Source: Kocuria rosea subsp. polaris
GTDB taxonomy: Bacteria > Actinomycetota > Actinomycetes > Actinomycetales > Micrococcaceae
Reading direction: 5' to 3'
DNA length: 64,000 bases
Assembly (NCBI RefSeq): GCF_001483755.1
Contig: NZ_LQBK01000033.1
Location: 134,771-198,770 of the forward strand
The notes beneath the pieces are model-generated. The model was not told where the DNA came from. It worked only from the letters and a program-made list of their open reading frames with translations, and did no database searches. Shown here piece after piece: positions 9,210-18,964 of the stretch. The translations under genes were made by a program, and so were the position numbers. Each line of letters starts with the position of its first letter. Positions within the stretch are counted from its first letter, which is position 1.

Positions 9210-10166
9210 CTACCCCTGGATCTGCTGCGGGTGCCTCTCCAGCTTAGCACCCTGGCCGTCGACCCGCAGACGGAGGACACGCCAGGAGACGGAACCGGTG
9301 TCGGCATTGTGCCCCACCAGCTCCTCGAGGGCCCGTTCCGTCTGCTGCGCCTCGTTCCGGTCCGCGGCCAGGACCAGGACCGTCGGTCCGGCCCCGGAGA
9401 TCATGGCCGGGAGCCCGCGCTCCCGCAGCGCGGTCATCAGCCGGGCGCTCGGCGGCATGGCCGAGGCCCGGTACGGCTGGTGCAGCCGGTCCTCCGTGGC
9501 GGGCAGCAGCAGCTCGGGGCGACGCGTCAGGGCCTCGACGAGCAGGGCCGTCCGCCCGGCGTTGACCGCGGCGTCGTGGTGCGGGACGGTCGCGGGCAGC
9601 AGGGACCGGGCCAGCCGGGTGGGCACCTCGAAGTCGGGGATCGCGACCACCGGGACCACGTCCTCGTGGACGGTCACGGGGGCGCTGCGGTAGCCGTCCG
9701 CGTCGGTCCAGGAGATCACGAGGCCCCCGTAGAGGGACGGGGCCACGTTGTCGGGGTGGCCCTCCATGGCGGCCGCGACCTGGAGCAGGCGGTTGCCGTC
9801 GAGGACGCGGTCCGCCGGCAGCAGCGCGTTCGCCGCGAGCACGCCCGCCACCACGGCGGAGGCGCTCGAGCCCATGCCGCGGCCGTGCGGGATCCGGTTG
9901 GTCGCCTCGAGCCGCAGGCCCGGCAGCTCCTCGACGCCCGCGGCCCGGAAGGCGGCCCGCATGGCGCGGACCACCAGGTGCTCCGCGGACCGGGGCACGG
10001 ACGAGGAGCCCTCGCCGTGGAGCTCGAACTCCAGCCCGCCCCCGGTCACGGTCACGGCGAGGTCGTCGTAGTGGCCCAGCGCCAGCCCCAGGCTGTCGTA
10101 GCCGGGGCCCACGTTGCCGGTGGAGCCGGGCACGCTCACCGTGACCCGCTGGCCGATCTCGAACAT
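9210..10166 (-). CDS. thrB: Homoserine kinase
   Basis: A 318-residue GHMP-family kinase that phosphorylates homoserine with ATP in threonine synthesis. The N-terminal VSVPGSTGNVGPGYD carries the substrate-side motif, IPHGRGMGSSASA (92-104) is the GHMP phosphate-binding loop, and ISGAGPTVLVLA near residue 265 is the third conserved motif. It starts six bases after the thrC stop, so the two are co-translated. The order lysA-hom-thrC-thrB on one strand puts the whole aspartate-to-threonine branch together. Typical length and no oddity. Confidence 0.95.
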   Translation of the reverse strand: MFEIGQRVTVSVPGSTGNVGPGYDSLGLALGHYDDLAVTVTGGGLEFELHGEGSSSVPRSAEHLVVRAMRAAFRAAGVEELPGLRLEATNRIPHGRGMGSSASAVVAGVLAANALLPADRVLDGNRLLQVAAAMEGHPDNVAPSLYGGLVISWTDADGYRSAPVTVHEDVVPVVAIPDFEVPTRLARSLLPATVPHHDAAVNAGRTALLVEALTRRPELLLPATEDRLHQPYRASAMPPSARLMTALRERGLPAMISGAGPTVLVLAADRNEAQQTERALEELVGHNADTGSVSWRVLRLRVDGQGAKLERHPQQIQG

Positions 10167-10172
10167 CCGGGA

Positions 10173-11282
10173 CTACTCCAGGCCCAGGGCGGCCGCGACG
10201 GCCACGACGTCGAAGGGCACGCGCTGGGGCTCGACCAGCGCGGGGTCCTCCTTCTCGGCGGCCTTGATCGCCCACTGCGGGTCCTTGAGCCCGTGGCCGG
10301 TCACGGTGATGACGATCGTCCTCCCCGTGGGGGCCTCCCCCGCGGCGTGCTTCTGGAGCAGGCCGGCGACGCCCGCGGCGGACCCGGGTTCGACGAACAC
10401 GCCCTCCCGGGCCGAGAGCCACCGGTGGGCGGCCAGGATCTCGTCGTCGGAGACCGAGCCGATGAGCCCGCCGGACTCGTCGCGGGCCGCGATCGCGGAG
10501 TCCCAGGACGCGGGGTTGCCGATCCGGATGGCGGTCGCGATCGTCTCGGGCTCCGTCACGGGGTGGCCGAGGACCAGCGGTGCGGCCCCCTCGGCCTGGA
10601 AGCCCCACATCACGGGCAGCTTCGTCGAGACCGCGGGCAGCTCGCCCGCCGTCGGCGAGTCGTACGGCTGGGCGTACTCCTGGTAGCCCTTCCAGTACGC
10701 GGTGATGTTGCCGGCGTTGCCGACCGGCAGGATGTGCAGGTCCGGCGCGTCGCCGAGGGTGTCGACGACCTCGAACGCCCCGGTCTTCTGGCCCTCGATC
10801 CGGTACGGGTTCACCGAGTTCACGAGGAACACGGGGTAGGACTCGGAGAGCTTGCGGGCCACCTCGAGGCAGTTGTCGAAGTTGCCGTCCACCTGGATGA
10901 TGTCCGCGCCGTGCGCCACGGCCTGGGAGAGCTTGCCCATGGCGATCCGGCCCTCGGGCACGAGCACCGCGCACGTGAGCCCGGCCTGCTTGGCGTACGC
11001 CGCGGCGGAGGCGGAGGTGTTGCCCGTCGAGGCGCACACGACGGCCTCGGCGCCCTCCTCCTTGGCCTTCGTGATGGCCATGGTCATGCCCCGGTCCTTG
11101 AACGAGCCGGTGGGGTTCATGCCCTCGAACTTCAGCCAGACGGTGTTGCCGGTGAGCTCCGACAGGGCGCGCGCCCGGATCAGCGGCGTGCCTCCCTCCC
11201 CCATCGTGATGACCTCGGTGGACCCGGAGACCGGCAGCCGGTCCCGGTACTCGTTGATGACGCCCTGCCAGACGTGTGCCAT
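10173..11282 (-). CDS. thrC: Threonine synthase
   Basis: A 369-residue pyridoxal-phosphate enzyme converting O-phosphohomoserine to threonine. The cofactor lysine is K62 in [10 protein letters not shown], the phosphate-binding glycine loop is [12 protein letters not shown], and [14 protein letters not shown] is the asparagine loop that contacts the cofactor. The length matches the short actinobacterial form rather than the roughly 430-residue gammaproteobacterial form. It is followed at once by thrB. A strong hairpin lies between it and hom, so its transcription may be partly separate from hom or attenuated. Confidence 0.95.
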   Translation of the reverse strand: MAHVWQGVINEYRDRLPVSGSTEVITMGEGGTPLIRARALSELTGNTVWLKFEGMNPTGSFKDRGMTMAITKAKEEGAEAVVCASTGNTSASAAAYAKQAGLTCAVLVPEGRIAMGKLSQAVAHGADIIQVDGNFDNCLEVARKLSESYPVFLVNSVNPYRIEGQKTGAFEVVDTLGDAPDLHILPVGNAGNITAYWKGYQEYAQPYDSPTAGELPAVSTKLPVMWGFQAEGAAPLVLGHPVTEPETIATAIRIGNPASWDSAIAARDESGGLIGSVSDDEILAAHRWLSAREGVFVEPGSAAGVAGLLQKHAAGEAPTGRTIVITVTGHGLKDPQWAIKAAEKEDPALVEPQRVPFDVVAVAAALGLE

Positions 11283-11379
11283 GTGCTGGATCTCTTCCTG
11301 TGGACTCGGTGGTGCGCGGGGGGCTCGTGCGGTGCGGGGCGGCGGCCGTGCCGTTCGCGGGAGCGGCGCCGTCTCCGGA

Positions 11380-11411
11380 GGCGGTGCCGCCCGGTCGCGG
11401 GCGGCACCGCC
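11380..11411 (-). terminator. 14-bp hairpin between hom and thrC
   Basis: Bases 11380-11393 pair perfectly with 11398-11411 around a GTCG loop, ten bases past the hom stop. No T-tract is present. It probably terminates or attenuates hom transcription ahead of thrC. Confidence 0.6.
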
Positions 11412-11420
11412 GGGGTGGTC

Positions 11421-12743
11421 TCAGTCGGCGTGCTCCACGCGGATCACGCCGGCGATCTCCTCGACGAAGGGCAGCTCGCGCAGGGCGTCCACGGTCGCCA
11501 CGAGGTCCTTGTTGGCGCCCCGGTGGGTCACCAGCCGGATCTCCGACAGCTGCGGGTCGCCGTGCGGGTGGTCCTTCTGCTGCATCGTGAAGATCGACAC
11601 GCCGTGGTCCGCGAAGACCTGGGCGATCCGCGCCAGGACGCCGAGCCGGTCCTGGACCGTCAGGGTGATCGAGAAGCTCGTGCGGACGTCGTCCATCGGC
11701 GCGGCGGGCAGCTGCGCGTGGGGGTCCGCGCCCTGCGCGGGGCCGCCGAGCACGAGCCGGCGCGCGGCCGAGACGAAGTCGCCCAGCACGGCCGAGGCGG
11801 TGGCGGCACCGCCGGCGCCCGCACCGTAGAACATGAGGGACCCGGCGTTCGCGGCCTCGACGAACACGGCGTTGTAGGCCCCGTGCACGCCGGCCAGCGG
11901 GTGCTCCCGCGGGATCATGGTGGGGGTGACCCGCAGGTTCACGCCGTCCGCGCAGCGCTCGCAGACCGCCAGGAGCTTGATGACGTAGCCGGCCTCGCGG
12001 GCGGCGGCGACGTCGGCGGCGGTGACCCCGGTGATGCCGCGGCAGTACACGTCGTCGATGGTGAAGGTCGAGTGGAAGGCGAGGGACGCGAGGATGGCGG
12101 CCTTCGCCGCGGCGTCGTGGCCCTCCACGTCGGCCGTGGGGTCCGCCTCCGCGTAGCCGAGGCGCTGCGCCTCGGCGAGGGCGTCGTCGAACGCCGCACC
12201 CGTGGTGTCCATCTGGTCGAGGATGTAGTTCGTGGTGCCGTTCATGATGCCCAGCACACGGTCCACCCGGTCCCCCGCGAGGGAGTCCTGCATGGGCCGC
12301 ACGATCGGGATCGCACCGGCCACGGCGGCCTCGTAGGACAGGGGCACGCCGGCGGCGTCGGCCGCGTCCTGGAGCTGGCGGCCGTGCCGGGCGATGAGCG
12401 CCTTGTTCCCCGAGATCACCGGCTTGCCCGCGTGCAGGGCCCGCAGGATGCGGCTGCGGGCGGGTTCGATGCCCCCGGTGAGTTCGATGACCACGTCCGC
12501 GGCGTCGATGAGGGTCTCGGCGTCGGTCGTGAGCAGGTCCTCGGGCAGCTCGACGGTCCGCCGGGCGGTGCGGTCCCGCACGGCGATGCCGACGAGCTCG
12601 ACGGACGCGCCCACGCGGGCGGCGAACTCGGGTCCGTGGTCGAGCAGGGTCCGCGCCACCTCGGCGCCGACGTTGCCGGCACCGAGCAGGGCGACCTTCA
12701 CGGTCGAGGGCGGGCGGGTGGTCTCAGGGGTCGAAGCGGTCAA
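11421..12743 (-). CDS. hom: Homoserine dehydrogenase
   Basis: A 440-residue enzyme reducing aspartate semialdehyde to homoserine with NAD(P)H. The Rossmann loop is VALLGAGNVGAEVA (residues 17-30), the catalytic region carries GITGVTAADV and EADPTADVEGHDAA, and residues about 350-430 form an ACT domain (FSITLTVQDRLGVLARI), the usual site of threonine feedback. A TTG at 12743 is chosen because GGGAG lies five bases upstream; a GTG at 12701 has no ribosome site. The start directly follows the lysA stop, so the genes are coupled. Confidence 0.94.
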   Translation of the reverse strand: MTASTPETTRPPSTVKVALLGAGNVGAEVARTLLDHGPEFAARVGASVELVGIAVRDRTARRTVELPEDLLTTDAETLIDAADVVIELTGGIEPARSRILRALHAGKPVISGNKALIARHGRQLQDAADAAGVPLSYEAAVAGAIPIVRPMQDSLAGDRVDRVLGIMNGTTNYILDQMDTTGAAFDDALAEAQRLGYAEADPTADVEGHDAAAKAAILASLAFHSTFTIDDVYCRGITGVTAADVAAAREAGYVIKLLAVCERCADGVNLRVTPTMIPREHPLAGVHGAYNAVFVEAANAGSLMFYGAGAGGAATASAVLGDFVSAARRLVLGGPAQGADPHAQLPAAPMDDVRTSFSITLTVQDRLGVLARIAQVFADHGVSIFTMQQKDHPHGDPQLSEIRLVTHRGANKDLVATVDALRELPFVEEIAGVIRVEHAD

Positions 12744-14192
12744 TCAGGCTCCCAGGTCGCGGGCGAACAGGTCTTCTTCGGTCTCGCCCCGCACGATGAG
12801 CCGTGCCTCCGGCACGTCCCCGGCGGCGCGCACGGCGACGACCGGCGGGCGGGCGATCCAGTTGTAGTTGCTGGACAGGGCCCAGCAGTAGGCACCGGTG
12901 GCCGGCACCGCCAGGACGTCCCCGGGGGCGAGGTCCGCCGGCAGGTAGACGTCCCGGACCACGATGTCGCCGGACTCGCAGTGCTTGCCCACCACCCGGG
13001 AGAGCACCGGGTCCCCCTCGGCGCGGCGGTTCGCGAGCACGGCGGTGTAGTCGGCCCCGTAGAGCACGGGCCGGGCGTTGTCGCTCATCCCGCCGTCCAC
13101 GGAGACGTACCGGCGCGGTGCACCGGACTCCGCCGTGACGGTCTTGAGGGTGCCCACGGTGTAGAGGGTGCACGCGGCGGGCCCGGAGATCGCGCGGCCG
13201 GGCTCGATGGACAGGTGCGGGACGGCCATGCGCAGGGACCGGGCCGTGGTGGCCACCCGGTCCGCGAGGGCCTCGGCGATCTCGCGGGCCGGGCGCGGGG
13301 TGTCGGCCTCGGTGTAGGCGATGCCGTAGCCGCCGCCGAGGTCGAGCTCCGGCAGGGTCAGGCCGAAGCGCTCGTCGGCGTCGGCCATGAAGGCGAGCAC
13401 CCGCTCGGCGGCCATCCCGAAGCCGTCGGCGTCGAAGATCTGGGAGCCGATGTGGCAGTGGATGCCGCGCAGGTCCAGCTCCGGCTCCAGGACGCACGCC
13501 GCGACGGCCTGCATCGCGGGGCTGTCCCCGCCGCCCGCGGGCGCGGCCAGGGACAGGCCGAACTTCTGGTCCTCGTGGGCGGTGGCGATGAACTCGTGCG
13601 TGGAGGCGTGCACGCCGGGGGTGACGCGGATCAGCACGGGGGCGACGACGCCGAGGGTGCGCGCCAGGTGGGCGACGAGCTCGATCTCGGCGAGGGAGTC
13701 CACGACGATCCGGCCGAGGCCGTGGTCCAGGGCGCGGGTGATCTCGGCGGCGGACTTGTTGTTGCCGTGCAGGGCGATCCGGGCGGGCTCCATGCCGCCG
13801 CGCAGGGCGACGGCCAGCTCCCCGCCCGAGGCGGTGTCCACGTTGAGGCCCTCCTCGCGCAGCCAGCGCACCACCTCGGTGGTCAGGAAGGACTTGCCGG
13901 CGTAGTAGACGGAGACCTCGGCGCCGATCCGCGCGAACGCCTCGGTGAAGGCGGAGCGGAACTCGCGGGCGCGGGCCCGGAAGGTGTCCTCGGAGTAGAC
14001 GTACGAGGGGGTGCCGTAGCGCTCGGCGAGCTCGGTCACGGGGATCCCCGAGACGGCCAGGACGCCGTCCGCCCCGCGGCGGAACGCCTCGGGCCAGATC
14101 ACGGGGTCGAGCGCGTCGAGGTCCTCGGGCACGGTGAGCCAGGCCGGGGCCAGGGCGGAGCCCCCGGTGCGGGTGGTCCGGTCGACGGTCAT
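12744..14192 (-). CDS. lysA: Diaminopimelate decarboxylase
   Basis: A 482-residue fold-III pyridoxal-phosphate decarboxylase that makes lysine from meso-diaminopimelate. The cofactor lysine is K100 in VYYAGKSF. GIHCHIGSQI is the substrate loop, LGGGYGIAY the phosphate-binding glycine loop, and GKHCESGDI carries the catalytic cysteine supplied to the neighbouring subunit. AGAGGA lies nine bases before the ATG. It begins four bases beyond the argS stop and abuts hom, so argS-lysA-hom is one transcriptional unit, an arrangement common in actinobacteria. Confidence 0.95.
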   Translation of the reverse strand: MTVDRTTRTGGSALAPAWLTVPEDLDALDPVIWPEAFRRGADGVLAVSGIPVTELAERYGTPSYVYSEDTFRARAREFRSAFTEAFARIGAEVSVYYAGKSFLTTEVVRWLREEGLNVDTASGGELAVALRGGMEPARIALHGNNKSAAEITRALDHGLGRIVVDSLAEIELVAHLARTLGVVAPVLIRVTPGVHASTHEFIATAHEDQKFGLSLAAPAGGGDSPAMQAVAACVLEPELDLRGIHCHIGSQIFDADGFGMAAERVLAFMADADERFGLTLPELDLGGGYGIAYTEADTPRPAREIAEALADRVATTARSLRMAVPHLSIEPGRAISGPAACTLYTVGTLKTVTAESGAPRRYVSVDGGMSDNARPVLYGADYTAVLANRRAEGDPVLSRVVGKHCESGDIVVRDVYLPADLAPGDVLAVPATGAYCWALSSNYNWIARPPVVAVRAAGDVPEARLIVRGETEEDLFARDLGA

Positions 14193-14196
14193 GCGA

Positions 14197-15867
14197 TCAC
14201 ATCCTCTCCGGTGCGGACACGCCGAGCACGCCCAGGCCGTTGGCCAGGACCTGGCGTGCGGCGTCGTTGAGCCACAGGCGGGTGCGGTGCAGGTCGGTGA
14301 TCTCGTCCTCGCCCTGCGGCGCCACGCGGCAGGCGTCGTACCAGCGGTGGTAGGTCCCGGCCAGCACCTCGAGGTGGCGGGCCACGCGGTGCGGCTCGCG
14401 GAACTCGGCGGCCTGGGCGAGCACCGACGGGTACTGGCCCAGGGCGGCCAGCAGCTCCCCCTCCAGCGGGTGGTCGAGCAGCGCCGCGTCGAACACGGCC
14501 TCGCCCCGCCCGTCCGTGCGGGCGACGCCCGCCGCCGCGGCGTTGCGCCCCACGGCGCAGGTGCGGGCGTGGGCGTACTGGACGTAGAAGACCGGGTTCT
14601 CGTTGGACCGGCGGGTCAGCAGGCCCAGGTCGATGTCGATGTTCGAGTCCACGGAGAAGCGGGTCAGGGAGTACCGGGCGGCGTCCACGCCGACGGCCTC
14701 GACCAGGTCCTCCATGGTCACCACGTTCCCGGCGCGCTTGGACATCCGCACAGGGACACCGTCCTTGACGAGGTTCACCATCTGGCCGATGAGCACCTCG
14801 ACCCTGTCCGGGGAGTCCCCCAGGGCCGCGGCGGCGGCCTTGAGCCGGGCCACGTAGCCGTGGTGGTCGGCGCCGAGCATGTAGATGCACAGGTCCGCCC
14901 CGCGGTCCCGCTTGTCCTTGAAGTAGGCGATGTCCCCGGCGATGTAGGCGGCCTGGCCGTCGGACTTCACGACCACGCGGTCCTTGTCGTCCCCGTAGGC
15001 GCTCGAGCGCAGCCACCACGCGCCGTCGGCGAAGTAGAGGGCGCCGGAGGTCTTGAGCTGCTCGAGGAGCGTCTCCACGGCGCCGTTGTCGAACAGGGAC
15101 TGCTCGTGGAAGTACACGTCGAAGTCCACGCCGAAGTCGTGCAGCGAGGACTTGATCTCGGCGAACATCAGCTCGACGCCCGCGGCGCGGAACGCCTCCT
15201 GCGGGTCCCCGGAGTCGAGGACGCCCGGGTTCTCGGCGACGATCCGTCCGGCGATGTCGGTGATGTACTCCCCGCCGTAGCCGTCCTCGGGGGCGGGCTC
15301 GCCCTGGGCGCGGGCCAGCAGGGAACGGGCGAAGCGGTCGATCTGCGCGCCGGCGTCGTTGAAGTAGTACTCGCGGACCACGTCCGCGCCCTGCGCCTCG
15401 AGCACTCGGGCCAGGGAGTCGCCGACGGCGGCCCAGCGGGTGCCGCCCAGGTGGACGGGGCCGGTGGGGTTCGCGGAGACGAACTCGAGGTTGACCGCCG
15501 TCCCGGCCATCGACCGTGCCCGGCCGAAGGCCTCGCCCTGCTCCACGACGGTCCGGGCGATCTCCCCGGCGGCGGCGGCGTCCAGGGTGATGTTGAGGAA
15601 GCCCGGGCCGGCCACGTCGACGGCGGCCACGCCCGCGGTGTCCTGCAGCCGGTCCCTGACCACGGCGGCGACGTCCCGGGGCGCCTGCCCCACCTTCTTC
15701 GCGAGCTGCATGGCCACGTTGGTCGCCCAGTCCCCGTGCTCCCGGTTCTTCGGTCGCTCGATCCGCACCTCCGGCAGCCGGGCGCCGTCGGCGAGGGCGA
15801 GCTCGCCCTGGGCCACGGCGTCCTGAAGGCATGCGGATACGGCGAGAGAAAGTTGTTCTGGAGTCAC
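14197..15867 (-). CDS. argS: Arginyl-tRNA synthetase
   Basis: A 556-residue class I synthetase charging tRNA-Arg. The class I signature is degenerate HIGH as HLGG within [16 protein letters not shown], and the second signature is MSKR in [11 protein letters not shown]. The C-terminal DALR anticodon domain follows, ending in [17 protein letters not shown]. The GTG start has no ribosome site, but a TACACT box lies six bases upstream, so the message may be leaderless. Interestingly, a tRNA-Arg gene lies about 100 bases away on the opposite strand. It heads the lysA-hom block. Confidence 0.96.
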   Translation of the reverse strand: MTPEQLSLAVSACLQDAVAQGELALADGARLPEVRIERPKNREHGDWATNVAMQLAKKVGQAPRDVAAVVRDRLQDTAGVAAVDVAGPGFLNITLDAAAAGEIARTVVEQGEAFGRARSMAGTAVNLEFVSANPTGPVHLGGTRWAAVGDSLARVLEAQGADVVREYYFNDAGAQIDRFARSLLARAQGEPAPEDGYGGEYITDIAGRIVAENPGVLDSGDPQEAFRAAGVELMFAEIKSSLHDFGVDFDVYFHEQSLFDNGAVETLLEQLKTSGALYFADGAWWLRSSAYGDDKDRVVVKSDGQAAYIAGDIAYFKDKRDRGADLCIYMLGADHHGYVARLKAAAAALGDSPDRVEVLIGQMVNLVKDGVPVRMSKRAGNVVTMEDLVEAVGVDAARYSLTRFSVDSNIDIDLGLLTRRSNENPVFYVQYAHARTCAVGRNAAAAGVARTDGRGEAVFDAALLDHPLEGELLAALGQYPSVLAQAAEFREPHRVARHLEVLAGTYHRWYDACRVAPQGEDEITDLHRTRLWLNDAARQVLANGLGVLGVSAPERM

Positions 15868-15873
15868 CGGACC

Positions 15874-15879
15874 AGTGTA
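15874..15879 (-). promoter_or_regulatory. -10 box for a leaderless argS transcript
   Basis: TACACT reads toward argS and ends six bases before the GTG. In actinobacteria TAnnnT at this distance places the transcription start on the start codon itself. No convincing -35 box and no ribosome site are seen. Confidence 0.5.
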
Positions 15880-15973
15880 ACCGGGCGCCGTGGAGCGCCC
15901 GTGCCGGGGTGGTCGACGAGCACCCCCGGAAACCTGCTAGTATCGTCGAGGTTCATCGCTGAGGCGGTGAAAG

Positions 15974-16046
15974 GCCCGCGTAGCTCAGGGGATAGAGCGT
16001 CTGCCTCCGGAGCAGAAGGCCGTAGGTTCGAATCCTACCGCGGGCA
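15974..16046 (+). tRNA. tRNA-Arg (anticodon CCG)
   Basis: A complete 73-base cloverleaf. The acceptor arm GCCCGCG pairs with CGCGGGC, the D arm is GCTC/GAGC, the anticodon arm TCTGC/GCAGA encloses the loop CTCCGGA, and the T arm GTAGG/CCTAC encloses TTCGAAT. The anticodon CCG reads CGG, a frequent arginine codon in this genome. The discriminator base is A and CCA is not encoded. A possible -10 box TAGTAT lies at 15938-15943, without a clear -35 partner. Confidence 0.97.
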
Positions 16047-16054
16047 CCCATGGG

Positions 16055-16090
16055 ACGAAGGCCCCGGACCGAGCGGTCCGGGGCCTTCGT
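16055..16090. terminator. 16-bp perfect hairpin after tRNA-Arg
   Basis: Bases 16055-16070 pair with 16075-16090 around a GAGC loop, nine bases beyond the tRNA. It should terminate the tRNA transcript and can also fold for leftward transcripts coming from the APC permease gene. The following 134 bases to the permease stop contain no gene that I can see. Confidence 0.75.
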
Positions 16091-16224
16091 CGTGCCCGGG
16101 GTCCGGGCGGCCCGCCCCACGGGCCCCGGCGGAGGCGGCCGAGATCCCGCGACCCGAGACCGGGACCGGGACGCCGTGGACCGCATGCTCTGCGACGGTC
16201 CCGGCGGCACCGGGCACGGGGCGT

Positions 16225-17586
16225 TCAGCGGCGCCCCGCGGGACGCTCGGCCACTGGTTCCTCCACCGTCCGGTACCGGACGGGACGTCCGCCGCGGACC
16301 CGGGCGACGACGTGGAGCAGCACGCCGACGGCGAGGACGATCCCGCCGCGGGCCCACACCCCGGCCTCCAGCTGCGTCAGCAGGACCAGGCACGACAGGA
16401 CGGCGAGCACCGGCAGGGGCGTCCAGGCGTGGAAGTGCCGGTGCTCCACCGGCTCCCGGCGCAGCACGAGAACGGCGACGTTCGTGCTGATGAAGACGAC
16501 GAGCAGCAGCAGCACCACCGTCTCCGCCAGGACGGCCACCCCGCCGGTGAGCGTCAGGGCCAGCGCGGCAAGGGTCGTCGCGACGATGGCGACCCACGGG
16601 GTGCCGCGCCGCGGGAGCACCCGGCCCAGCACGGCGGGGAAGAGCCCCTGCACCGCCATGCCGTAGGTGAGGCGGCTGGCCATGATCATGGTCAGCAGTG
16701 CGCCGTTGGCGACCGCGACGAGGGCGAGCAGGCTGAACAGCCAGCCCGGCACCGGGACCCCGGTGGCCGTCACGACGTCCAGCAGCGGGGCGCTCGAGGC
16801 CGCCAGCCGGTCGGCCGGTAGGGCCACCGAGGCCGCCGTGCCGACGAGCACGTACATCGCCCCGGCCGCCAGCAGGGAACCGAACAGGGCCCGGGGGTAG
16901 ACCCGGGTCACGTCACGGACCTCCTCGGCGATGTTGGCCGAGGTCTCGAAGCCCACGAAGGAGTAGTACGCGAGCAGGGCGGCGCCCAGCACGCCCAGCA
17001 GCGGGTCGACCTCCTCGCCGAACCGCACGGCGCGCCCGACGTCGCCGCCCCCGCCGCCGAGCATGACCGCGACGGCCACGACGACCAGCACCAGTCCGGA
17101 GACCTCGAGCGCCGTCATGACGACGTTGGCGCGCAGCGACTCCTTGATCCCGCGCGCGTTGAGCAGGGCGATGGCGATCAGGAACACGATGGCCCCGGCA
17201 GCGGGGGGCACGTCCACGAACACTGCGAGGTAGTCCCCGCTGAACGCCAGGGCCAGGGCGGACGCGCTCACCACACCGGCGGTGAGCATGCAGAAGCCGA
17301 CGAGGTAGGACACGACCGGGACGCGGAAGGCGCGGTGGGCGAAGACCGCCGCGCCGCCCGCCCGGGGGTACTTGGTGACGAGCTCGGCGTAGGACGCGGC
17401 CGTGAGCAGGGCGAGCAGCAGGGCCACGAGCATCGGGGCCCAGGTGACGCCGCCCACCTCGCCGGCGATGATGCCCACGAGGGCGTAGACCCCGGCGCCG
17501 AGGACGTCGCCGAGGATGAACAGGAACAGGAGCGGCCCGGTGACGTGCTTCTTGAGCCCCGGACCATCAGTAGGCTGATTGTGCAT
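16225..17586 (-). CDS. APC-superfamily amino-acid permease
   Basis: A 453-residue integral membrane protein with about twelve hydrophobic segments. The first helix contains LGDVLGAGVYALVG, the unwound substrate-binding helix typical of APC transporters, and SFVGFETSANIAEEV in helix 6 is the second half-site. It should import an amino acid or polyamine using an ion gradient. The specificity cannot be set from sequence. The N terminus is short and polar. It stands alone between the tRNA terminator and a small membrane-protein gene on the same strand. Confidence 0.88.
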   Translation of the reverse strand: MHNQPTDGPGLKKHVTGPLLFLFILGDVLGAGVYALVGIIAGEVGGVTWAPMLVALLLALLTAASYAELVTKYPRAGGAAVFAHRAFRVPVVSYLVGFCMLTAGVVSASALALAFSGDYLAVFVDVPPAAGAIVFLIAIALLNARGIKESLRANVVMTALEVSGLVLVVVAVAVMLGGGGGDVGRAVRFGEEVDPLLGVLGAALLAYYSFVGFETSANIAEEVRDVTRVYPRALFGSLLAAGAMYVLVGTAASVALPADRLAASSAPLLDVVTATGVPVPGWLFSLLALVAVANGALLTMIMASRLTYGMAVQGLFPAVLGRVLPRRGTPWVAIVATTLAALALTLTGGVAVLAETVVLLLLVVFISTNVAVLVLRREPVEHRHFHAWTPLPVLAVLSCLVLLTQLEAGVWARGGIVLAVGVLLHVVARVRGGRPVRYRTVEEPVAERPAGRR

Positions 17587-17628
17587 GCGTCGAGTCTAGG
17601 CCGATCGGCCGTCCTCGGCGACGGCGCG

Positions 17629-18003
17629 TCATTCGGGGGCGCCGGGGTCTCCCGGTCCCGGGCGGCGGAAGCGCTCCGGGTCGAAGGGGAGCACCGGACC
17701 GTCCCCGTACTGCTCGTCGAGCATCCGGTCCTCCGCGCTGGGCCCCTCCCCCGCCGAGCGGCGCCAGTTGAACCCGGCGATCGCCAGGGCGCCGCCGCCG
17801 AGCAGGGTCACGGCGCCCACGACGGTGACCACCACCCCGCGCCCGCTCAGGCTCTCGGCCTCTCCCGCGGAGACGCGCGCGATCAGGTGGATGGCCTCCG
17901 GCACGGTGAAGGTCGAGAGGAACAGGGCCAGCACGCCCACGGCCAGCAGCCACCCCCCGGTGCGCCGGCGGCGGGGGTGGCGCGGATCGGGGGTCTGGCT
18001 CAC
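17629..18003 (-). CDS. Small two-helix membrane protein, unknown function
   Basis: A 124-residue protein that I do not recognise. A basic N terminus (RHPRRRR) precedes two membrane segments near residues 17-38 and 57-80, and a polar Pro/Glu/Asp-rich tail ends in PGPGDPGAPE. The basic start suggests the N terminus is cytoplasmic. It sits between the ABC importer operon terminator and the APC permease gene, with 42 bases to the latter, so co-transcription with the permease is possible but not evident. Confidence 0.65.
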   Translation of the reverse strand: MSQTPDPRHPRRRRTGGWLLAVGVLALFLSTFTVPEAIHLIARVSAGEAESLSGRGVVVTVVGAVTLLGGGALAIAGFNWRRSAGEGPSAEDRMLDEQYGDGPVLPFDPERFRRPGPGDPGAPE

Positions 18004-18059
18004 GGTGGTGCTCTCCTGGTGCTGGACGGGGCCGGGCGGACGGCCCGGACGTGCGGGAC

Positions 18060-18085
18060 GGGGCGGGCCGCAGCCGGCCCGCCCC
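18060..18085 (-). terminator. Hairpin ending the ABC importer operon
   Basis: An 11-bp perfect stem (18060-18070 with 18075-18085) and CAGC loop lie about 50 bases past the ATP-binding-protein stop, on the way to the small membrane-protein gene. No T-tract follows. Confidence 0.55.
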
Positions 18086-18133
18086 GTCGCCGTCCGTGCC
18101 GGTCCGGGACCGTCGTCGGGCTGCGGCGGCCGG

Positions 18134-18961
18134 TCAGGAACCGTCCTCGGTCTTGACGCTCTCGAACAGCGTAGCGTCGTCGAACGCCTCCTGCCCCGAT
18201 CCCGGCTGCAGCCGGCGGAACTGCTCGAGCAGTCCGGGCACGGTCATAGTCTGCTTCTGCTCGGCGTCGAGCTCGAAGAGGATCCGGCCCTCGTGCATCA
18301 TGATGAGCCGGTTGCCCAGGCGCAGGGCCTGGTCCATGTTGTGCGTGACCATCACCGTGGTGAGGTTCTGCTCGGCCACGATGTCCGCGGTGAGCCGGGA
18401 CACGAGGTCCGCGCGCTGCGGGTCGAGGGCCGCCGTGTGCTCGTCCAGGAGCAGGATGCGGGGCTCCGAGAACGTCGCCATGAGCAGGGACAGGGCCTGC
18501 CGCTGGCCGCCGGAGAGCAGGCCCACCTTGGCGCCCAACCGGTTCTCCAGGCCCAGCTCGAGGCTGGCCAGCTTCTCGCGGAAGAGCCGGCGGCGTGCGT
18601 TCGTCAGCCCCGGGGCGAGGCCGCGGGACTTCCCCCGCTGGAGCGCGATCGCCATGTTCTGCTCGACCGTCATGGTGGGCGAGGAGCCCTTCATGGGGTC
18701 CTGGAACACGCGGGACAGGTACCGTGCGCGCTTGTGCTCGGGCAGCCGGGTGACGTCGGTGTCGTCGACCCGCACGGTGCCCGTGTCCGGGATCAGCGTC
18801 CCGGAGATGGCGTTGAGGATCGTGGACTTGCCGGCGCCGTTGGAGCCGATCACGGTGAGGAAGTCGCCCTCCTCCAGGGTCAGCGAGACGCCGGCCAGGG
18901 CGCGCCGCTCGTTGACGGTCCCGGCGAAGAACGTCTTGTGGACGTTGTCGATGGTGAGCAC
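18134..18961 (-). CDS. ABC transporter ATP-binding protein (TrpZ-like)
   Basis: A 275-residue ATPase. Walker A is GSNGAGKST near residue 37, the ABC signature is LLSGGQRQALS near 143, Walker B is RILLLDEHTAALDP near 163, and VTHNMDQAL carries the switch histidine. It energises the permease whose stop lies three bases upstream of its start. With the adjacent substrate-binding lipoprotein of the ABC_sub_bind family, the set resembles the TrpXYZ aromatic amino-acid importers described in streptococci. The substrate here is inferred from that likeness only. Confidence 0.88.
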   Translation of the reverse strand: MLTIDNVHKTFFAGTVNERRALAGVSLTLEEGDFLTVIGSNGAGKSTILNAISGTLIPDTGTVRVDDTDVTRLPEHKRARYLSRVFQDPMKGSSPTMTVEQNMAIALQRGKSRGLAPGLTNARRRLFREKLASLELGLENRLGAKVGLLSGGQRQALSLLMATFSEPRILLLDEHTAALDPQRADLVSRLTADIVAEQNLTTVMVTHNMDQALRLGNRLIMMHEGRILFELDAEQKQTMTVPGLLEQFRRLQPGSGQEAFDDATLFESVKTEDGS

Positions 18962-18964
18962 GGC

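Noticed and set aside
9231-14270. A 1679-codon open reading on the plus strand
   Set aside because: It is antisense to thrB, thrC, hom and lysA and has Gly/Arg/Val/His-rich composition typical of the shadow of high-GC genes.
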